Positions 1 to 10,579 of a stretch of 55,896 nucleotides of DNA are shown here, piece after piece (position 1 is the stretch's first letter; each line of letters begins with the position of its first letter). A program made the position numbers and the translations under genes. The stretch is from Chara braunii (taxonomy: Eukaryota > Streptophyta > Charophyceae > Charales > Characeae), in assembly GCA_003427395.1 (NCBI GenBank), contig BFEA01000380.1:662992-718887 (forward strand), in the 5' to 3' direction. The notes under the pieces are model-generated. The model saw only the letters and a program-made list of their open reading frames with translations. It searched no databases and was not told the DNA's origin.

Positions 1-28
1 GTGTGTGTGTGTGTGTGTGTGTGTGTGT
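1..28. repeat. (GT)n microsatellite at window edge
   Basis: Pure GT dinucleotide tract. The window also ends in (TG)n, which fits a scaffold broken at simple repeats. Confidence 0.95.
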
Positions 29-1120
29 CAAAGTTGAATTGCAAAGCAATTGCACAACCTGGATATGCCAGGAACAGCCATCCACCATCATTGCCATAAG
101 TACTAGCAATTTCTGCGTTCAACCTAGTGTCGATTGCGTCACCCATATCCACTGCAGCACAACAATAACTATCAGCACAAGTGCATTACATCGCGAATGA
201 AGACTTTTACTCACATTTAGCCACAGGAAATGGAAGAGGGGTGATGGGTATGGAGATGGGGGGGTAGAGGGAAGGAAGACGAAAAAAGGAGAGCGGGAGG
301 AGGGGTAGAGAAAGAAGGGAAAAGCGAAAAAGAAAAAGAAGGAGAAAAGAAGAAGAACCTTCTTCGTCAGGACCAATTTCCTTGGACTGAGAAGGAGGGT
401 GGCGCATTCCTGAAGCGCTTTTCGCCATCCGCGCCTTGGACAGCTCATCAGAGGGGTTGAGAGAGCAAGAACGAGAGAGCGAGCAGGAGATAGACTGTAA
501 GGGGGAAGGATTGTTTTGGGTTATGGAGGCAGGTGGATGTCTCTCAACTAGCCCAATCGCTAGGGGAGGGTTGCGCATTCCATAAGCCGAGTGTAGCAGA
601 GGTGGGGGGGAAGAAAAATCATTGTTGTCCTCTTCTCTCTCTCTGCCTACGGTTTTACCGGGCAGTTCTGTTTGTGACGATATATATATATCTATATATA
701 TATATGTATATATATATTTTGNTTTATACTGATGGTCGGTGTGATATATCGTAGGTTTGTATAGTGGGTTAGTTTAAACTTAGCACGTGTGCGTTGATCT
801 CAGCATCAGTGATCTGTTCATTTGTTGCCGACGCCATCGCTGGTGGTTCAGGAGCGCGTTGCAGCGGTAGAGTTGGAGTCGAGCCCAGAGTCGTCACGGT
901 TTCACAAGTCACACTGTGTGCTTGTGGCCGGGCGCTCGGGGGCAGAGGCAAGAGTGTCGTACTGCTTACTCCGCAGATGTAACGAGGTCCTGAGGATAGC
1001 GATAGCTTCTCGCTGTTCTCAGGTTGTGTGCGGTGTAGTGCTAGTGTGGTTTTATCTGTTGCTCTTAGGCTTGTGTGGTCGTGTCAGTGTGGGGGGAATT
1101 GAGTTACGTGCCGGGTAGTA
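29..1120. other. No gene recognised; purine-rich and (TA)n tracts
   Basis: I see no conserved coding region. Positions 225-360 are a G/A-rich tract that gives spurious long frames on the opposite strand. Positions 680-716 are (TA)n-rich, followed by a single N at 722, probably an unresolved assembly gap. Nothing in 730-1120 resembles a known family. Confidence 0.6.
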
Positions 1121-2358
1121 GTGTGGGTGTCCGTGCATCAGGCGAGAATTTTTTCATGCCTATTTTCAGGGGGTAATTAGGATGTGCTCATTTCCGTATG
1201 TTAGCGGCTCGAGTTTGTAGGGCCGGTTGTACAGTTGTGTGCTGAAAAAAATATATATATTTTTGTATGTATAATCTTTTTTTTTTTGGGGGGGGGGGTT
1301 GGGAGGGGAAAAAAAACGAGCGAAAAAATCCTATCGTACTATTCGTACATATTTTTTTGGGGGGGATTTTGGTTTTAGGGGATTCTTTTGGGGGGGGCTT
1401 TTATTTCTTTGTATTATAGGTGTTTTTTGGTAGGTTGGCCGTGCTTTGTGCGTTTGTGCTTTTGTCGGTTCTTAGTTCCGTGGGCGGGATTTGTGAGCGT
1501 TTTTTTGCAGGTGCTTACATTGTGTGATTTCTGTTTCGTTCATCTTTTTGGAGTTATCTGTTTCTTTCGTGTTCTTCCGTTCTTTGTCTTCCGTGCGTAT
1601 TAGTGTCTTGTTTTTTACGTATGGGGTTCTTTGATGTGAAGTGGGTGGGTTATTTGATTTTGCGGGGGAAGGTTAAATTTTGTGAATGTGTATTTGGAGG
1701 GGGGAGGGGGGGTTGTATTTTTTGGTTCAGGTTTTTTTTGGTTCATTCAAGGCTACGACTACAATGTTTGTGGGCGGTGTACTTTTCTAATTATTTCTTT
1801 ACTTTTTTTGGGGGGGAGCTGGCGACTTTTGTAATTTTATGTGGTGCTTTGTTTTTAATCGGTGTCTTTCTGGTTTGTTTCCCGTTTATTTGAAATTATT
1901 ACCTCTTGTCTTTTTCTATGAGTTTGGTATTGCGCTGATTTTTTTTTTGTCATGTTGTGTTTCAGTGTTTTCGTGTTGACGTGACATGTAGTGTTTGCTT
2001 GTATTCTGGAATGTGCGATATTTTCTCGAGTGGGGTTTTCTTTTTAGGGGGAGTTATTTAAATGACGGGGTGGGGGTAGGGGTACTTGCTTGGGTGGCGA
2101 AAAAAAGGTAGTGTTTTGCGTTGTGGTCATCAGGTGAAGGGGTGGGGGTGGGGGCTATTCGTTTTTACTTCTTTGTTCGGGAGGGAAGACTGGCCGTCTG
2201 TGCTTTTTTAGTTTGTATATATATATATATATGTTTATGTATATATATTATATATATATATATATGTATATAAATATATATATATATATATATATGTGTG
2301 TTCTTATTTATTTGTTATTTATGTGTGTGTCTGTGTATGTGTGTCTGTGCTTGTGTAA

Positions 2359-2403
<45 letters not shown>

Positions 2404-3903
2404 GGTGCACGTACATCTGGCGGGAATTTTTTGGTCCAGTTTCAGGATCTACTTACTTCCGTACATTGGCGACTCGGAGTTGTAGGGTCGCTTGCATCGT
2501 TATATGTTAACAATTGTGTTTGTATGTTTAACCAGAGGGTTTGTTTTTGGGGGGGGGAAGAAAAAGATAGGCCGTCTTATCATATTATTCGTATAGGTTA
2601 TTTCTGGGGATGGGGGGATATCTTCGAGGTTTTCTTTAATAATTTATTTGTATTATAGATGTTTTTTTTGGTAGGCTGGCCATGCTTTGTATGTTTGTGC
2701 TTTTGTCAGTTCGTAGTTCTGTGGGCGGGATTAGTTAGTGTTTTTTTTACAGGCGCTTTCATATTTTCCGGAGCTATCCGCTTCCTTCGTTTTTTTCAAT
2801 CCTGTTTTTCCGTTTTTTGTCTTATACGTATATTTGTTTTTTTTTGTGTTTTGTTTTTTGCGTATGCGGTTCTTTTTGAAGCGGGAAGTTTATTAGATTT
2901 TGGCGAGGGAGGGTATTTCTTGGAATGTGTATCTGGAGGGTTTTTTTTGGGGAGGGTTCTCAAAGATACGGCTCCAATGTTTCTGGGTGTTTCAAATTTA
3001 CTTTTGGGGTAGCCGACGCATTTCGTATCTATGTGGTGCTTTTTGTTTTCAGTCGGTGTCTTTTTTGTTCATTTCACGTTTCCTTGGAGTTATTTTCTCT
3101 TGTCTTTTTCTATGGGGTTTTATCTGTCATGTTGGTGTGACGTGTAGCGTTCGTGTTCCAGGTTGTGAGGTTTTTTCTGGGGTAGGGATTTTTTTGGGGG
3201 GGTTATCTAGGCGGAGGGGCGGGGGTAGGGGTGCTAACCCTAGTAGCGGGAAGGTAGTGTTGTTGCGGCCGTCAGGTGAAGAGGTGGGGGTGGGGGGTAT
3301 TCGTTTTTTTTGGGCGAGGAGGTTGGCCGTCAGGGCTTTCTTTTAATTTGTGTATTTTTTGGGGGGGGGTAACATGTTAATCGGGTTTTTTTTTTGAAGC
3401 AACGACTTCAGTGTTTCTGGGTAGTTTAGTTTTTCATTTTCTTGTGGGGGAAGCTGACGAATTTGTGGTGCCTCGTTTTTTAGTCAGTGTCTTTTAGTTT
3501 GTGTGTTTTTTGTAAGTTTCTTGTTTTGTTGGAACTATCTTCGCTCGTCGTTTTCCAGAGGCTCTGTATTGCGATGGGGTTCTCTTTGTCATGTTATGCT
3601 TTAGTGCGACGTGTTTATATTTTAGAAAGTGAGATATTTATTCGGGTGGGGCAGTGGGGATACTTGCTTGAGTGGCGAGAGAGGTAGTGTTTAGCGTTGC
3701 GGTCGTCAGGTGAAGGGGTGGGATTGGGGTGTATTTGTTTTTTACTTCTTTGTTTGGGGGTGAGGGCTGGCCGTCTGGGCTTTTTTTTGCTTGCGTAATT
3801 TTTTTGGGGGGGGTAACATCCTTCTTTGTATGTTTTTTATAAAAAAGTGTGTATATTTTGTATATATTTGTATATGTATGTGTGTGTTTTTATTTATTTG
3901 TAA

Positions 3904-3905
<2 letters not shown>
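1121..3905 (+). repeat. G/T-rich long tandem repeat, about 2.5 units
   Basis: Diverged copies of one sequence follow each other. The stretch near 1121-1230 (GTGTGGGTGTCC..., then GGCGAGAATTTTTT) recurs near 2400-2510. The stretch at 1425-1700 (GGTAGGTTGGCCGTGCTTTG) recurs at 2670-2940. The stretch at 1915-2215 (GGTCATCAGGTGAAGGGGTG) recurs at 3100-3345 and again at 3560-3785. The period is about 1.28 kb, with an extra partial unit at the end. The plus strand is very rich in G and T and poor in A and C throughout, with many G-runs. Long open frames here reflect composition, not genes. Confidence 0.75.
2216..2399. repeat. (TA)n followed by (GT)n inside the long repeat
   Basis: TA-rich dinucleotide sequence at about 2216-2295 and a GT tract at about 2363-2398, ending unit 1 of the surrounding G/T-rich tandem repeat. 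A matching (GT)n closes the last unit at 3906-3949. Confidence 0.9.

Positions 3906-3949
<44 letters not shown>
3906..3949. repeat. (TG)n microsatellite
   Basis: About 22 uninterrupted TG units ending the G/T-rich tandem array. Confidence 0.95.
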
Positions 3950-3950
<1 letters not shown>

Positions 3951-3978
3951 CGGGGAGGGGAGGGAGGACCCCTCCCCC

Positions 3979-3979
<1 letters not shown>

Positions 3980-4016
<37 letters not shown>

Positions 4017-4037
4017 TAATCAATCAATCAATCAATT

Positions 4038-4079
<42 letters not shown>

Positions 4080-4109
4080 CCAATCAATCAACCAATCAAT
4101 CAATCAATC
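3980..4109. repeat. (CAAT)n tetranucleotide microsatellite
   Basis: About 32 tetranucleotide units, mostly CAAT with occasional TAAT or CAAC variants. It encodes spurious repeats such as INQS on the plus strand. Confidence 0.95.
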
Positions 4110-4547
4110 GAAACAAACAATTTTTAAATTATCTAAGGCACTCAAGAAAAACACTCCCCCCAAAAAAATAAAATTCTTATTTTTTTTTTTGCAGTCCTTT
4201 AGAGGACGTGGTGCGCAGGCCGCGCGTGCCGTCCGATTTCCCGCGCGTGGCCCGCTAGGCCATGGCGCAGCCGCGCGGGAACTTGGCCGCGCGGTCGAGG
4301 CCGCAGGATCCACGGCTGACGGTGCCACGTAGGCGCCAAGTACTGGTGGTTTAAGCTGTTTGTAAATCCAGTTACGGTTTTCATTTGTTGAAATGTTGCA
4401 TGAATTGGGCCTCACTCCACTACCCACCGCAAGCACAAAGGATACAAAGAATGGTTGTGTATCTTTCCATATTCTAAGCGAACATTCATTCTCATTTCGC
4501 ACATTTGGGCGACCAGTGGATCAAGTCCAGTTACATCTTGCAAATGT
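4110..4547. other. No gene recognised; short GC-rich island
   Basis: A poly-T run near 4178-4189 is followed by a GC-rich segment (about 4200-4345) with several GCGCG-type words. No convincing coding or RNA feature is seen. Confidence 0.5.
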
Positions 4548-4651
4548 GGGACGCTGAACCCATTCTCCAGCAGGTGCAGCTCCCCACCAATAGATGGAGC
4601 GGCTTCAATAGATCTACTAGGGGAAGCTGCTCATATCACCCTCCCTAGTAG
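4548..4651 (+). repeat. LINE-tail hairpin module, variant copy
   Basis: A diverged copy of the dispersed module: GGGACGCTGAACCC, then CTCCAGCAGGTGCAGC, then GCTCCCCACCAATAGATGG up to 4600. It is followed by an inverted pair, CTACTAGGG (4614-4622) and CCCTAGTAG (4642-4650), in the place of the 3' hairpin of other copies. No poly-A follows; the left pseudo-LTR of the Penelope-like element starts immediately after, so the tail may have been truncated by that insertion. Confidence 0.6.
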
Positions 4652-4653
4652 AC

Positions 4654-5378
4654 AGAATTCAGATGAACCGCACATGCATAGCTGGCAGTCAAACAACATC
4701 CACACTTTCGTGCTGTAACGTCATTCAAACTTAAAAAACAATCAAGTAAACCAGTGAAAAGTTAACAATGATGCGTGTAGCGCAATGAAACGATGAGGTG
4801 AGCAAGCGCGACTCCATCACCGCCTGAAGCACTGCAAGTCGTCTTAGGTAGACAATTACCGCCACCACCCCCTAGATGTGACAACGTCCCCTCGGCGAAA
4901 GAGGATTTCAACAGTAGTGCTACAGTCTTTTATCTCTGCGACCACCAATACGAAAACCAGTTGTTCTTTACCGACGCAACAATCCACACCACACTAGGCT
5001 TGCGACAGTTCGAGCTCAAGAAAAAGCCTAGACTTCAAGAAAAACGAATTACCTATACTACTTCGTGCCCACGATGGTTCTAAGCCGACTAAGTATCCAG
5101 CCTACGATGGTTGAAAACCGACTAAGTATCCAGCCTGCAAAAATCAGGACAGGCCATCCCTTTCGGGATGGTATCGGGTCCGGACTTCGCAGAAAACCCG
5201 CAAATGTAAGGACAGATCCTAGTTACTACATAACTACTTACGGAAAATAATTGGAAAAAGCTCTACCTACATCACGATCTTGCAATCCGACAACAACATG
5301 GCAAACAGTTTCCAAATCGGTGGTCTCCCGTGGCTGAAATTCCTCACAGCTTTCCCGAACTAGTCCCTTGGGTAGTCT
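4654..5378 (-). repeat. Pseudo-LTR, 3' copy of the Penelope-like element
   Basis: Direct repeat of 9540-10178. Both start at AGAATTCAGATGAAC, share TCGGCGAAAGAGGATTTCAA and the word GGGTCCGGACTTCGCAGAAA, and end near GGAAATTCCTCA...GTC. This copy carries about 90 bp (near 4985-5075) that the other lacks. Each contains two tandem copies of a ~33-bp unit with the word CCGACTAAGTATCCAGCCT. Direct repetition in the same orientation around the coding part is the standard pseudo-LTR arrangement of Penelope-like elements. Confidence 0.85.
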
Positions 5379-5515
5379 CTCCTCCTCAAATCGCATCGAA
5401 GGAGGAGCAAAGAATCGAGTAATTCAAAACCCATGAAAGAATTTTGCTCGATTCGGTGTAATGCACTAATGATTTTGGTCATCTTGGATCACTTACACGT
5501 CCAGTATCCGAAATC

Positions 5516-6238
5516 CTAGAAAGTCCGGTAAGGAAGGTCTTCCTCTTTTCTTAGTTGTTCCTCGTTTTTCATCAGTTGGACTGTTCTGAGGAAAGGGAAA
5601 TTCTGCCGAATCCTCAATCTGCATCCAAGGAAAGTCCACTCATTCTCGCCTTCGTCTGTTCTTTTCAGAGTCAGTGCTGGGTCGTAGCAATGCTCGAAAC
5701 TTTTCAGAATTCCTACCGCTCTTTCTTTTTCGCCCTCTTTCTTACGACTATATGCTGCAAAGATCGATACTGTAACATCGTCAACGAACCTCGATCCTCC
5801 AATCAATCTCTTTTGTCCTCCGAGTGAGATGAGAAAGTCCCATTCACTCTTAGCACACATAAGGCATGCCAGGGGAGGGCTTGAGCTCTTCCCCATGGGT
5901 ATGCCGATAACCTGCTGCAACAATATGCCACATGCTTTTGTGTAATAGTGCTTCAGATCGAAAGAAACAAAAGACAACAAAAGCTTGAAAGGTACTAAAC
6001 TGTAACCTTCCAATCTTGGGCACTTACTAAGTCGTGCACCCTTCCCTCTGGATTGTACAAACACTCCTTCGAAACCTTTCTCAAAGAACCACCATACCAC
6101 CCATTCAACTGCCCTGAGTATCGTTTCGTGGGGCAAACGACTAAACATATCCTTAATATCAAATGAAGCACCCACGATCCCGACATTCTTCCTACACTGC
6201 CTAAGTCTTCGGTTGATTTCTTGTCGTCTACGTTTCAT
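5516..6238 (-). pseudogene. PLE reverse transcriptase palm (ORF2 C-terminal part)
   Basis: A 240-residue frame carrying the RT palm. Motif A reads SFDIKDMFSRLPH (about residues 26-38), motif B' reads GIPMGKSSSPPLA (about 113-125), motif C is FVDD (about 151-154) in place of the usual YxDD, and motif D-like LTLKRTDEGENEWTFLG follows near 190. These motifs and their spacing fit Penelope-like RTs, relatives of telomerase, and not Ty3 or LINE RTs. The open frame ends with a stop 137 bp before the 3' pseudo-LTR. It is separated from the fingers region by a stop or frameshift near 6240-6254. Confidence 0.85.
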
Positions 6239-6253
6239 ACAAAAAACTGCTTT

Positions 6254-7403
6254 CTAGTTAAAATGACGACATTTTGGCAAAGAAAACACCAAGCAGTTTA
6301 TTCCCTTCGCCATCACTTTGCAGGTCTTGATTGAGGGCTCATCGAAAGTGGGACAAATTGGTTGGTATTTCCTAGTGTCTTTGTGCTTAGGGAGCTCGTA
6401 AGCCCTTCCGATAGTGCCTTTCGTGTTCCACTTCCCGTGAGCCGACATACCAGCCTTCTCATAATCGCTCCGTGCCTCGATCAACAGTTCCCTTTCTTCC
6501 TTCTCGCAAGCTCGATACTCATTGCTCATGAGGAAGGTTTTTTCCATCCCCTTGTCATACATCCGTGGAGTCGGCGTGGACACATGACCAATGTGTCTCC
6601 GGGATTTCGATCAAGCAGAGTCAGCACAAGGTCGTTGAGTTTCTCCCTGACCTCTACAACTTCTTTCATTCCATCTGCAAAGTACTGGTCCTCTGTTTTT
6701 ATGAAGCAACATGCAACCTCGTCTTTCGTGATAATGCACAAATCTTCACTAATCTTCCTGTTATTGCCCCAAATCTGGAAAGCTTCTGTCAATTTCTTCC
6801 CAAGAAGCAAGTCCCTCTGTGTTTTATTGTGCCTCGGAACATTCTTTGCGTTCTTCATTATCGACGGAATCCAATCAAGTTCACTTATCCGGGAATGTAC
6901 GTGCCCATCTCTCTTTGGATAGGCCATACCAGCAAGGACAGTTGGACACGCGTGTCAACGCAAAACGTCGATGGTTGTGGAGAATACCACCAACACTGGG
7001 GCACTTCTTCCAGACAATCCATGCTCTACGCCTTACCATTTCCTTGAGTGAGTTGTCGATCTGTAGACCGCCTACCTTCCTTCTTACTACCCTCATTATC
7101 TCGCTCTTCTTAATCCTCTCATCGAACTGTGTTTTTAACCACGATCCTTGTTCTGACATTTAACCCATACTGGTCACGAATCGCCCTAGAAATCATCCAT
7201 CTTGCCTTCACTCTGCTTCTCTTCTCTGTTAACGTTTTTACAGCTCTGTAGAATTTAACCAATTCGGCAAGGCTCTTCTCTCTCAAATCCTTCTGTTTCC
7301 TCGGAGTTTTGAACATCCCCACCATCTCTTGCTTCAAAGCAAGAAAGGTTGGAGAAACCTCCGTCACTTTCCAAACTACAAGGGAACCACCAACCTCAAA
7401 CAA
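6254..7403 (-). pseudogene. PLE ORF2 middle: linker to RT fingers, frameshifted
   Basis: Four overlapping frames (7119-7403, 6881-7159, 6526-6927, 6254-6583) together make the region between the endonuclease and the RT palm. The last contains KWNTKGTIGRAYELPKHKD followed by QPICP, which matches the PLE RT1/RT2 signature LPKxHK...RPI. The others are rich in K, R and E and could include the insertion-in-fingers region reported for this PLE type, but I cannot confirm that by eye. Successive overlapping frames on one strand show at least three frameshifts, so this copy cannot make a full protein. Confidence 0.7.
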
Positions 7404-7444
7404 CTTCTTACAGCGTCTCAGAGGTCTAGATCCCCTTTCGAATC

Positions 7445-7807
7445 TTACACGAGTCTCGCCAAACAGTCTCCTAACAACCCGTCAACCTTCAGCCCAAATC
7501 TCTCCCCCGCTACATCAAATTTTGAATTCTCCTTTGTAACGTAGCAACTTGCGCAGTAAGTCCGACGTCCGTAGTCTTTACCGTAGAGGCGACCTAAGCC
7601 TACCTTCCCTTTAATATGAAATTCCAAAATCTTCTCAGACTTCTCCTCGGCCCTTGCCCTACCAGAATCCTTTTTCTTATTCCGTCCCAATCTCTCCCTC
7701 TTCCCTGATCTACTTTTAGTCTTCTTCGGCGCTTTCCGAGATTTCACAGAGCGAACATTCAAGGAGGGAGACCAACGTCTGATAAGCGTTCTTTCAACTG
7801 CTTCCAG
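7445..7807 (-). pseudogene. PLE ORF2: GIY-YIG C-terminal edge and Cys-pair linker
   Basis: The frame opens with LEAVERTLIRRWSPSLNV, which matches the GIY-YIG C-terminal segment with the metal-binding Glu followed by a Pro-x-Leu-Asn end. It continues into a strongly basic stretch (SRKAPKKTKSRSGKRERLG) and then RRTYCASCYVTKENSKF, a Cys pair of C-x2-C form. A short Cys-containing domain between an N-terminal endonuclease and the RT is characteristic of the permuted PLE clade. A frameshift near 7811-7843 separates this from the first half of the nuclease. Confidence 0.7.
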
Positions 7808-7842
7808 TTATGTACGACTCTTGCTTGTGAATAGAGGAATGG

Positions 7843-8213
7843 TCATGTAGCGATGTGCGCCAACCTTTCCAAGCCAGTTGTATAAGGTACGCCGTTCATG
7901 CACTTTTGTTGCGCCTGATTGCAGTGCTCCCTCCAACGTACCCACAGACTGCGCTCGGTCATACCGCTGTAAACCTGCTTATACCATGGGGATATAAGTA
8001 GGTACAGACAACTGCACGAGTTCAACAAGTAAAGTCTCCCCTTATCTGCCTCATCCTTCCAATAGTTCACGAACTTCTCACCCCATCTTGCCTGGCTGCT
8101 TAAAATAAAGTCGATAGTCGCAGCCTGTAGAATTCCCTCGTCTGACTTCCTACTCCTGGAGCTCTCTACCCTCCATCCACTAATTCTTTCCGCTACTCCT
8201 CGAAAGTCGCCTC
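7843..8213 (-). pseudogene. PLE GIY-YIG endonuclease, N-terminal half
   Basis: Frame with CLYLLISPWYKQVYSGMT then ERSLWVRWREH: the first strand YLL stands for GIY, VYSG for YIG, and the Thr, Arg and His that follow are at the usual GIY-YIG positions. The catalytic Glu lies in the next frame downstream. The nuclease would nick target DNA for target-primed reverse transcription. Its frame (8071-8211) continues upstream with no stop, overlapping the previous ORF2 segment, so one frameshift lies near 8196-8210. It sits 5' of the RT, the defining permutation of this element. Confidence 0.75.
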
Positions 8214-8516
8214 AACAACCGCCTCCTCATCCGATGAGGAAGAGTCCGAAATATCAGACTTCTTCTCCTCTTTGATAGTCACACCTTTAGACTGTCTCGT
8301 CAGCATACGCGATGTCGAAGGAAGATGAATCACAGATGGATCATAGGCGACCACATACCTCTTAGTAATTAGTCTCTTGATTGGACGCTCTCTGTTGCCG
8401 TAGGTGACTTTCTCCCTTCTGCATGCTTCTTTCAGTTCGTCGATTGTAAGTGCGTCATAGAAGTTACGACATTCTTGCTCGAACCTCTCTTTACCACCAA
8501 GACTGCATGACGCCAT
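8193..8516 (-). pseudogene. PLE ORF2 N-terminal segment
   Basis: 107 residues starting at a good ATG (8514-8516), MASCSLGGKERFEQECRNFY. No domain recognised: an alpha-helical charged start, then a Ser/Asp/Glu-rich tail (DSSSSDEEA). It lies 97 bp downstream of the ORF1 stop, and several stops separate the two, so it is probably the true ORF2 start. The TAG at 8193-8195 is not a genuine end; a frameshift just upstream joins this frame to the GIY-YIG segment. Confidence 0.6.
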
Positions 8517-8612
8517 GATTTGTTTTAAGGAGAGGTCGATCTCCGAGGGGGAGCTGGTCCCGCTTGCCTTCGTTATTCTTTTTCCCTTCAGTTGCTAGAT
8601 GCGTAACTTAGA

Positions 8613-9485
8613 TTATTCCGGTAACCTGGAATGCGTTTGTTTCTCCGGAGTCACCATTGTGGGGCTGTTCCCAATCGCCACCTCCAGACCACGTTTCCTC
8701 TTCTCGGTCAGCTCCATCGTTTTAGCCAGTCTCCGTAATTGCTTCAATTCTTCATCCCCGGTCTCATCGATAGCCGTCCGTCTGGCTAGGTATTTTTTTA
8801 GTCTCTCTTTCTCCTCTTCTGATGTTTCTCCTCGACTATTCAAAGTCATTTTCTTCCTACGGTTCGTCACTTTCTCTCCACTGTCTTCTTGGTCTTTCCT
8901 CATCTCGTTTCGAATAATCCAAAGTAATCTGGCATCACACTCCTACTCAATTCGGAGTCTCTCCTCTTGTCGCGTCAACCGTTTTTGTTCTCGTGCCACA
9001 CGAAGTACTTCCTTCTCTTTGCGTCTCCTTTCTTCTTTCGCTTCCCTTTCAAGTCTGAATCTTTTCTCTTCGGCCATCTTGAGTAGATATTCCCGCATCA
9101 AGTCATTGGTGTTGTCGATCTCTTCGTTGCGTTCGTTGTCGCTGTCTGTTGAACGACTCCTTGGATTAGTCACAACTGTGCTAGCAGAAAATTGTCGACT
9201 CGTACGTGCAGGTGTTGTTGCTTGTGTCGATGGAACGAAGATACGTGCAAGTGCTTTAGCCTTCCAGTAATCAGCACAATCACGTCTGAAGTGCCCGCTC
9301 TCACCACATTTATAACATCTACGCCCATCAGGCAGTAATCCGTTCCCGCCATCCCGGTTGGACTTAGCTCCGTCACTCATCCTTCCGTCTTCCAATCTGC
9401 CACGCGATTTGATCTGCAGCCTTGATAAGAGGTCTTCAACAAAACCTTCGCGCGCAATCGCTTCTTCTTCTTTCACACGATGCAA
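8613..9485 (-). pseudogene. PLE ORF1: zinc knuckle and coiled-coil protein
   Basis: One frame from 9485 to 8613 with a single in-frame TAG at 8943-8945; the codons on either side remain open, so it looks like one ORF with a nonsense change. Residues about 57-70 form a CCHC knuckle, CYKCGESGHFRRDC. The rest is Lys/Glu/Arg-rich with heptad-like runs (KRFRLEREAKEERRRKEKEV), a likely coiled coil. Such a gag-like RNA-binding protein would package element RNA. No upstream ATG is available; the first ATG is at about residue 36. Penelope-like elements are usually described with a single ORF, so an ORF1 with a knuckle is notable. Confidence 0.7.
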
Positions 9486-9539
9486 GTCGCCACTGTCTTC
9501 TAAGTATAATTTCCTAGCAAGTTACGACCGTAGTTGATG

Positions 9540-10178
9540 AGAATTCAGATGAACTGCACATGCATAGCTGACAATCAAACAACATCCACAATTTCGTCCT
9601 GTAAAGTCAACTCAAATTATTCAAACTTAAAAACCAATCAAGTTAACCAGTGAAAAGTTAACGATGATGCGTGTAGCTCAATGAAACGATGAGGTGAGCA
9701 AGCGCCACTCCATCATCACCTAAAACACTGCAAGTCGTCTTAGGTAGACAACTACTGCCACCACCCCCTAGTCGCGACAACGTTCCCTCGGCGAAAGAGG
9801 ATTTCAACAGTAGTGCTACAGTCTTTTATATCTGCGACTACGAATACGAAAACCAGTTGCTCTTTATCGAAGTAACAATCAAAACCGACTAAGTATCCAG
9901 CCTATGATGGTTCAAAACCGGCTAAGTATTCATCCTGAAGAAATCGGGATAGGCCATCCCTTTCGGCAGGGTACCGGGTCCGGACTTCGCAGAAAACCCG
10001 CAAATGTAAGGACAAATCGTTGTCACTACATAAGTACTTACGAAAAATAATTGGAAAAAGGTCTATCTACATCACAATTTTGCAATCCGACAACAGCATG
10101 GCAAACAACTTCCAAATCGGTCGTCTTCTGTGGCTGAAATTCCTCAGAGTTTTTCCGAACCAATCCCCCGGGGAGTCC
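9540..10178 (-). repeat. Pseudo-LTR, 5' copy of the Penelope-like element
   Basis: Upstream direct repeat of 4654-5378, beginning AGAATTCAGATGAACTG and ending near GGGGAGTCC. By eye it is about 88-90 percent identical over shared parts, with a ~90-bp internal deletion. In the minus orientation it precedes ORF1, so it should carry promoter and leader. Confidence 0.85.
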
Positions 10179-10544
10179 ACAGAGTCCACAAAGTTTTTTT
10201 TTTAAAGATAAAAATGAAAAAAAAAAAATCATCGTCAAAAAATAAAATGTTTCAATGATTGATTGATCCAATCCCTTAAGGAGCATTGGTCGTGGGGAGA
10301 GGTCGGTGGCCGCTGTGCTCCAAAATCAAGCTGAAGTTTTGGTGCAGGCCGGCAGATGAAGCCAATCGAGGGCGGGGAGGCATACAGAGTGGTGCGCGTA
10401 CCGATATGTTTACAACGCTCCAACAAACGTGAGTGACCGCCTATGGGGCCGGCAGCGGTGGGAGTAGATGCAATGGAATATCTTGAAGTGGCTGTCGTTG
10501 ATAAGTGGCCGGCGCAGACTTTCTTTTGCCTTTTTCAAGTTGTG

Positions 10545-10579
<35 letters not shown>

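Larger units (their letters stand above)
4654..10178 (-). mobile_element. Penelope-like retroelement, N-terminal GIY-YIG type
   Basis: A 5.5-kb element on the minus strand bounded by two direct pseudo-LTRs. From 5' to 3' it reads: right pseudo-LTR, ORF1 (zinc knuckle plus coiled coil), ORF2 with a GIY-YIG nuclease segment, a Cys-pair linker, RT fingers with a PLE-like LPKHK motif, RT palm, a short 3' UTR and left pseudo-LTR. The endonuclease-before-RT order is the reverse of canonical Penelope elements and matches the green-lineage Chlamys/Naiad type described by Craig and colleagues (2021, from memory). The copy is dead: ORF1 has one in-frame stop and ORF2 has several frameshifts. I see no hammerhead core in the pseudo-LTRs and no target duplication. 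Confidence 0.85.

Noticed and set aside
2213-2658. Open frames with runs of YIYIYM and CVCVCV
   Set aside because: They are translations of (TA)n and (GT)n tracts.
3980-4109. CRISPR-like array
   Set aside because: A pure tetranucleotide microsatellite without spacers, in a eukaryotic context.
3907-4332. 141-codon plus-strand frame with repeated INQS
   Set aside because: It is a read-through of (TG)n and (CAAT)n microsatellites.
4654-5378. Hammerhead ribozyme in the pseudo-LTRs
   Set aside because: Canonical Penelope pseudo-LTRs carry one, but I find no CTGATGA core with a matching GAAA box on either strand.
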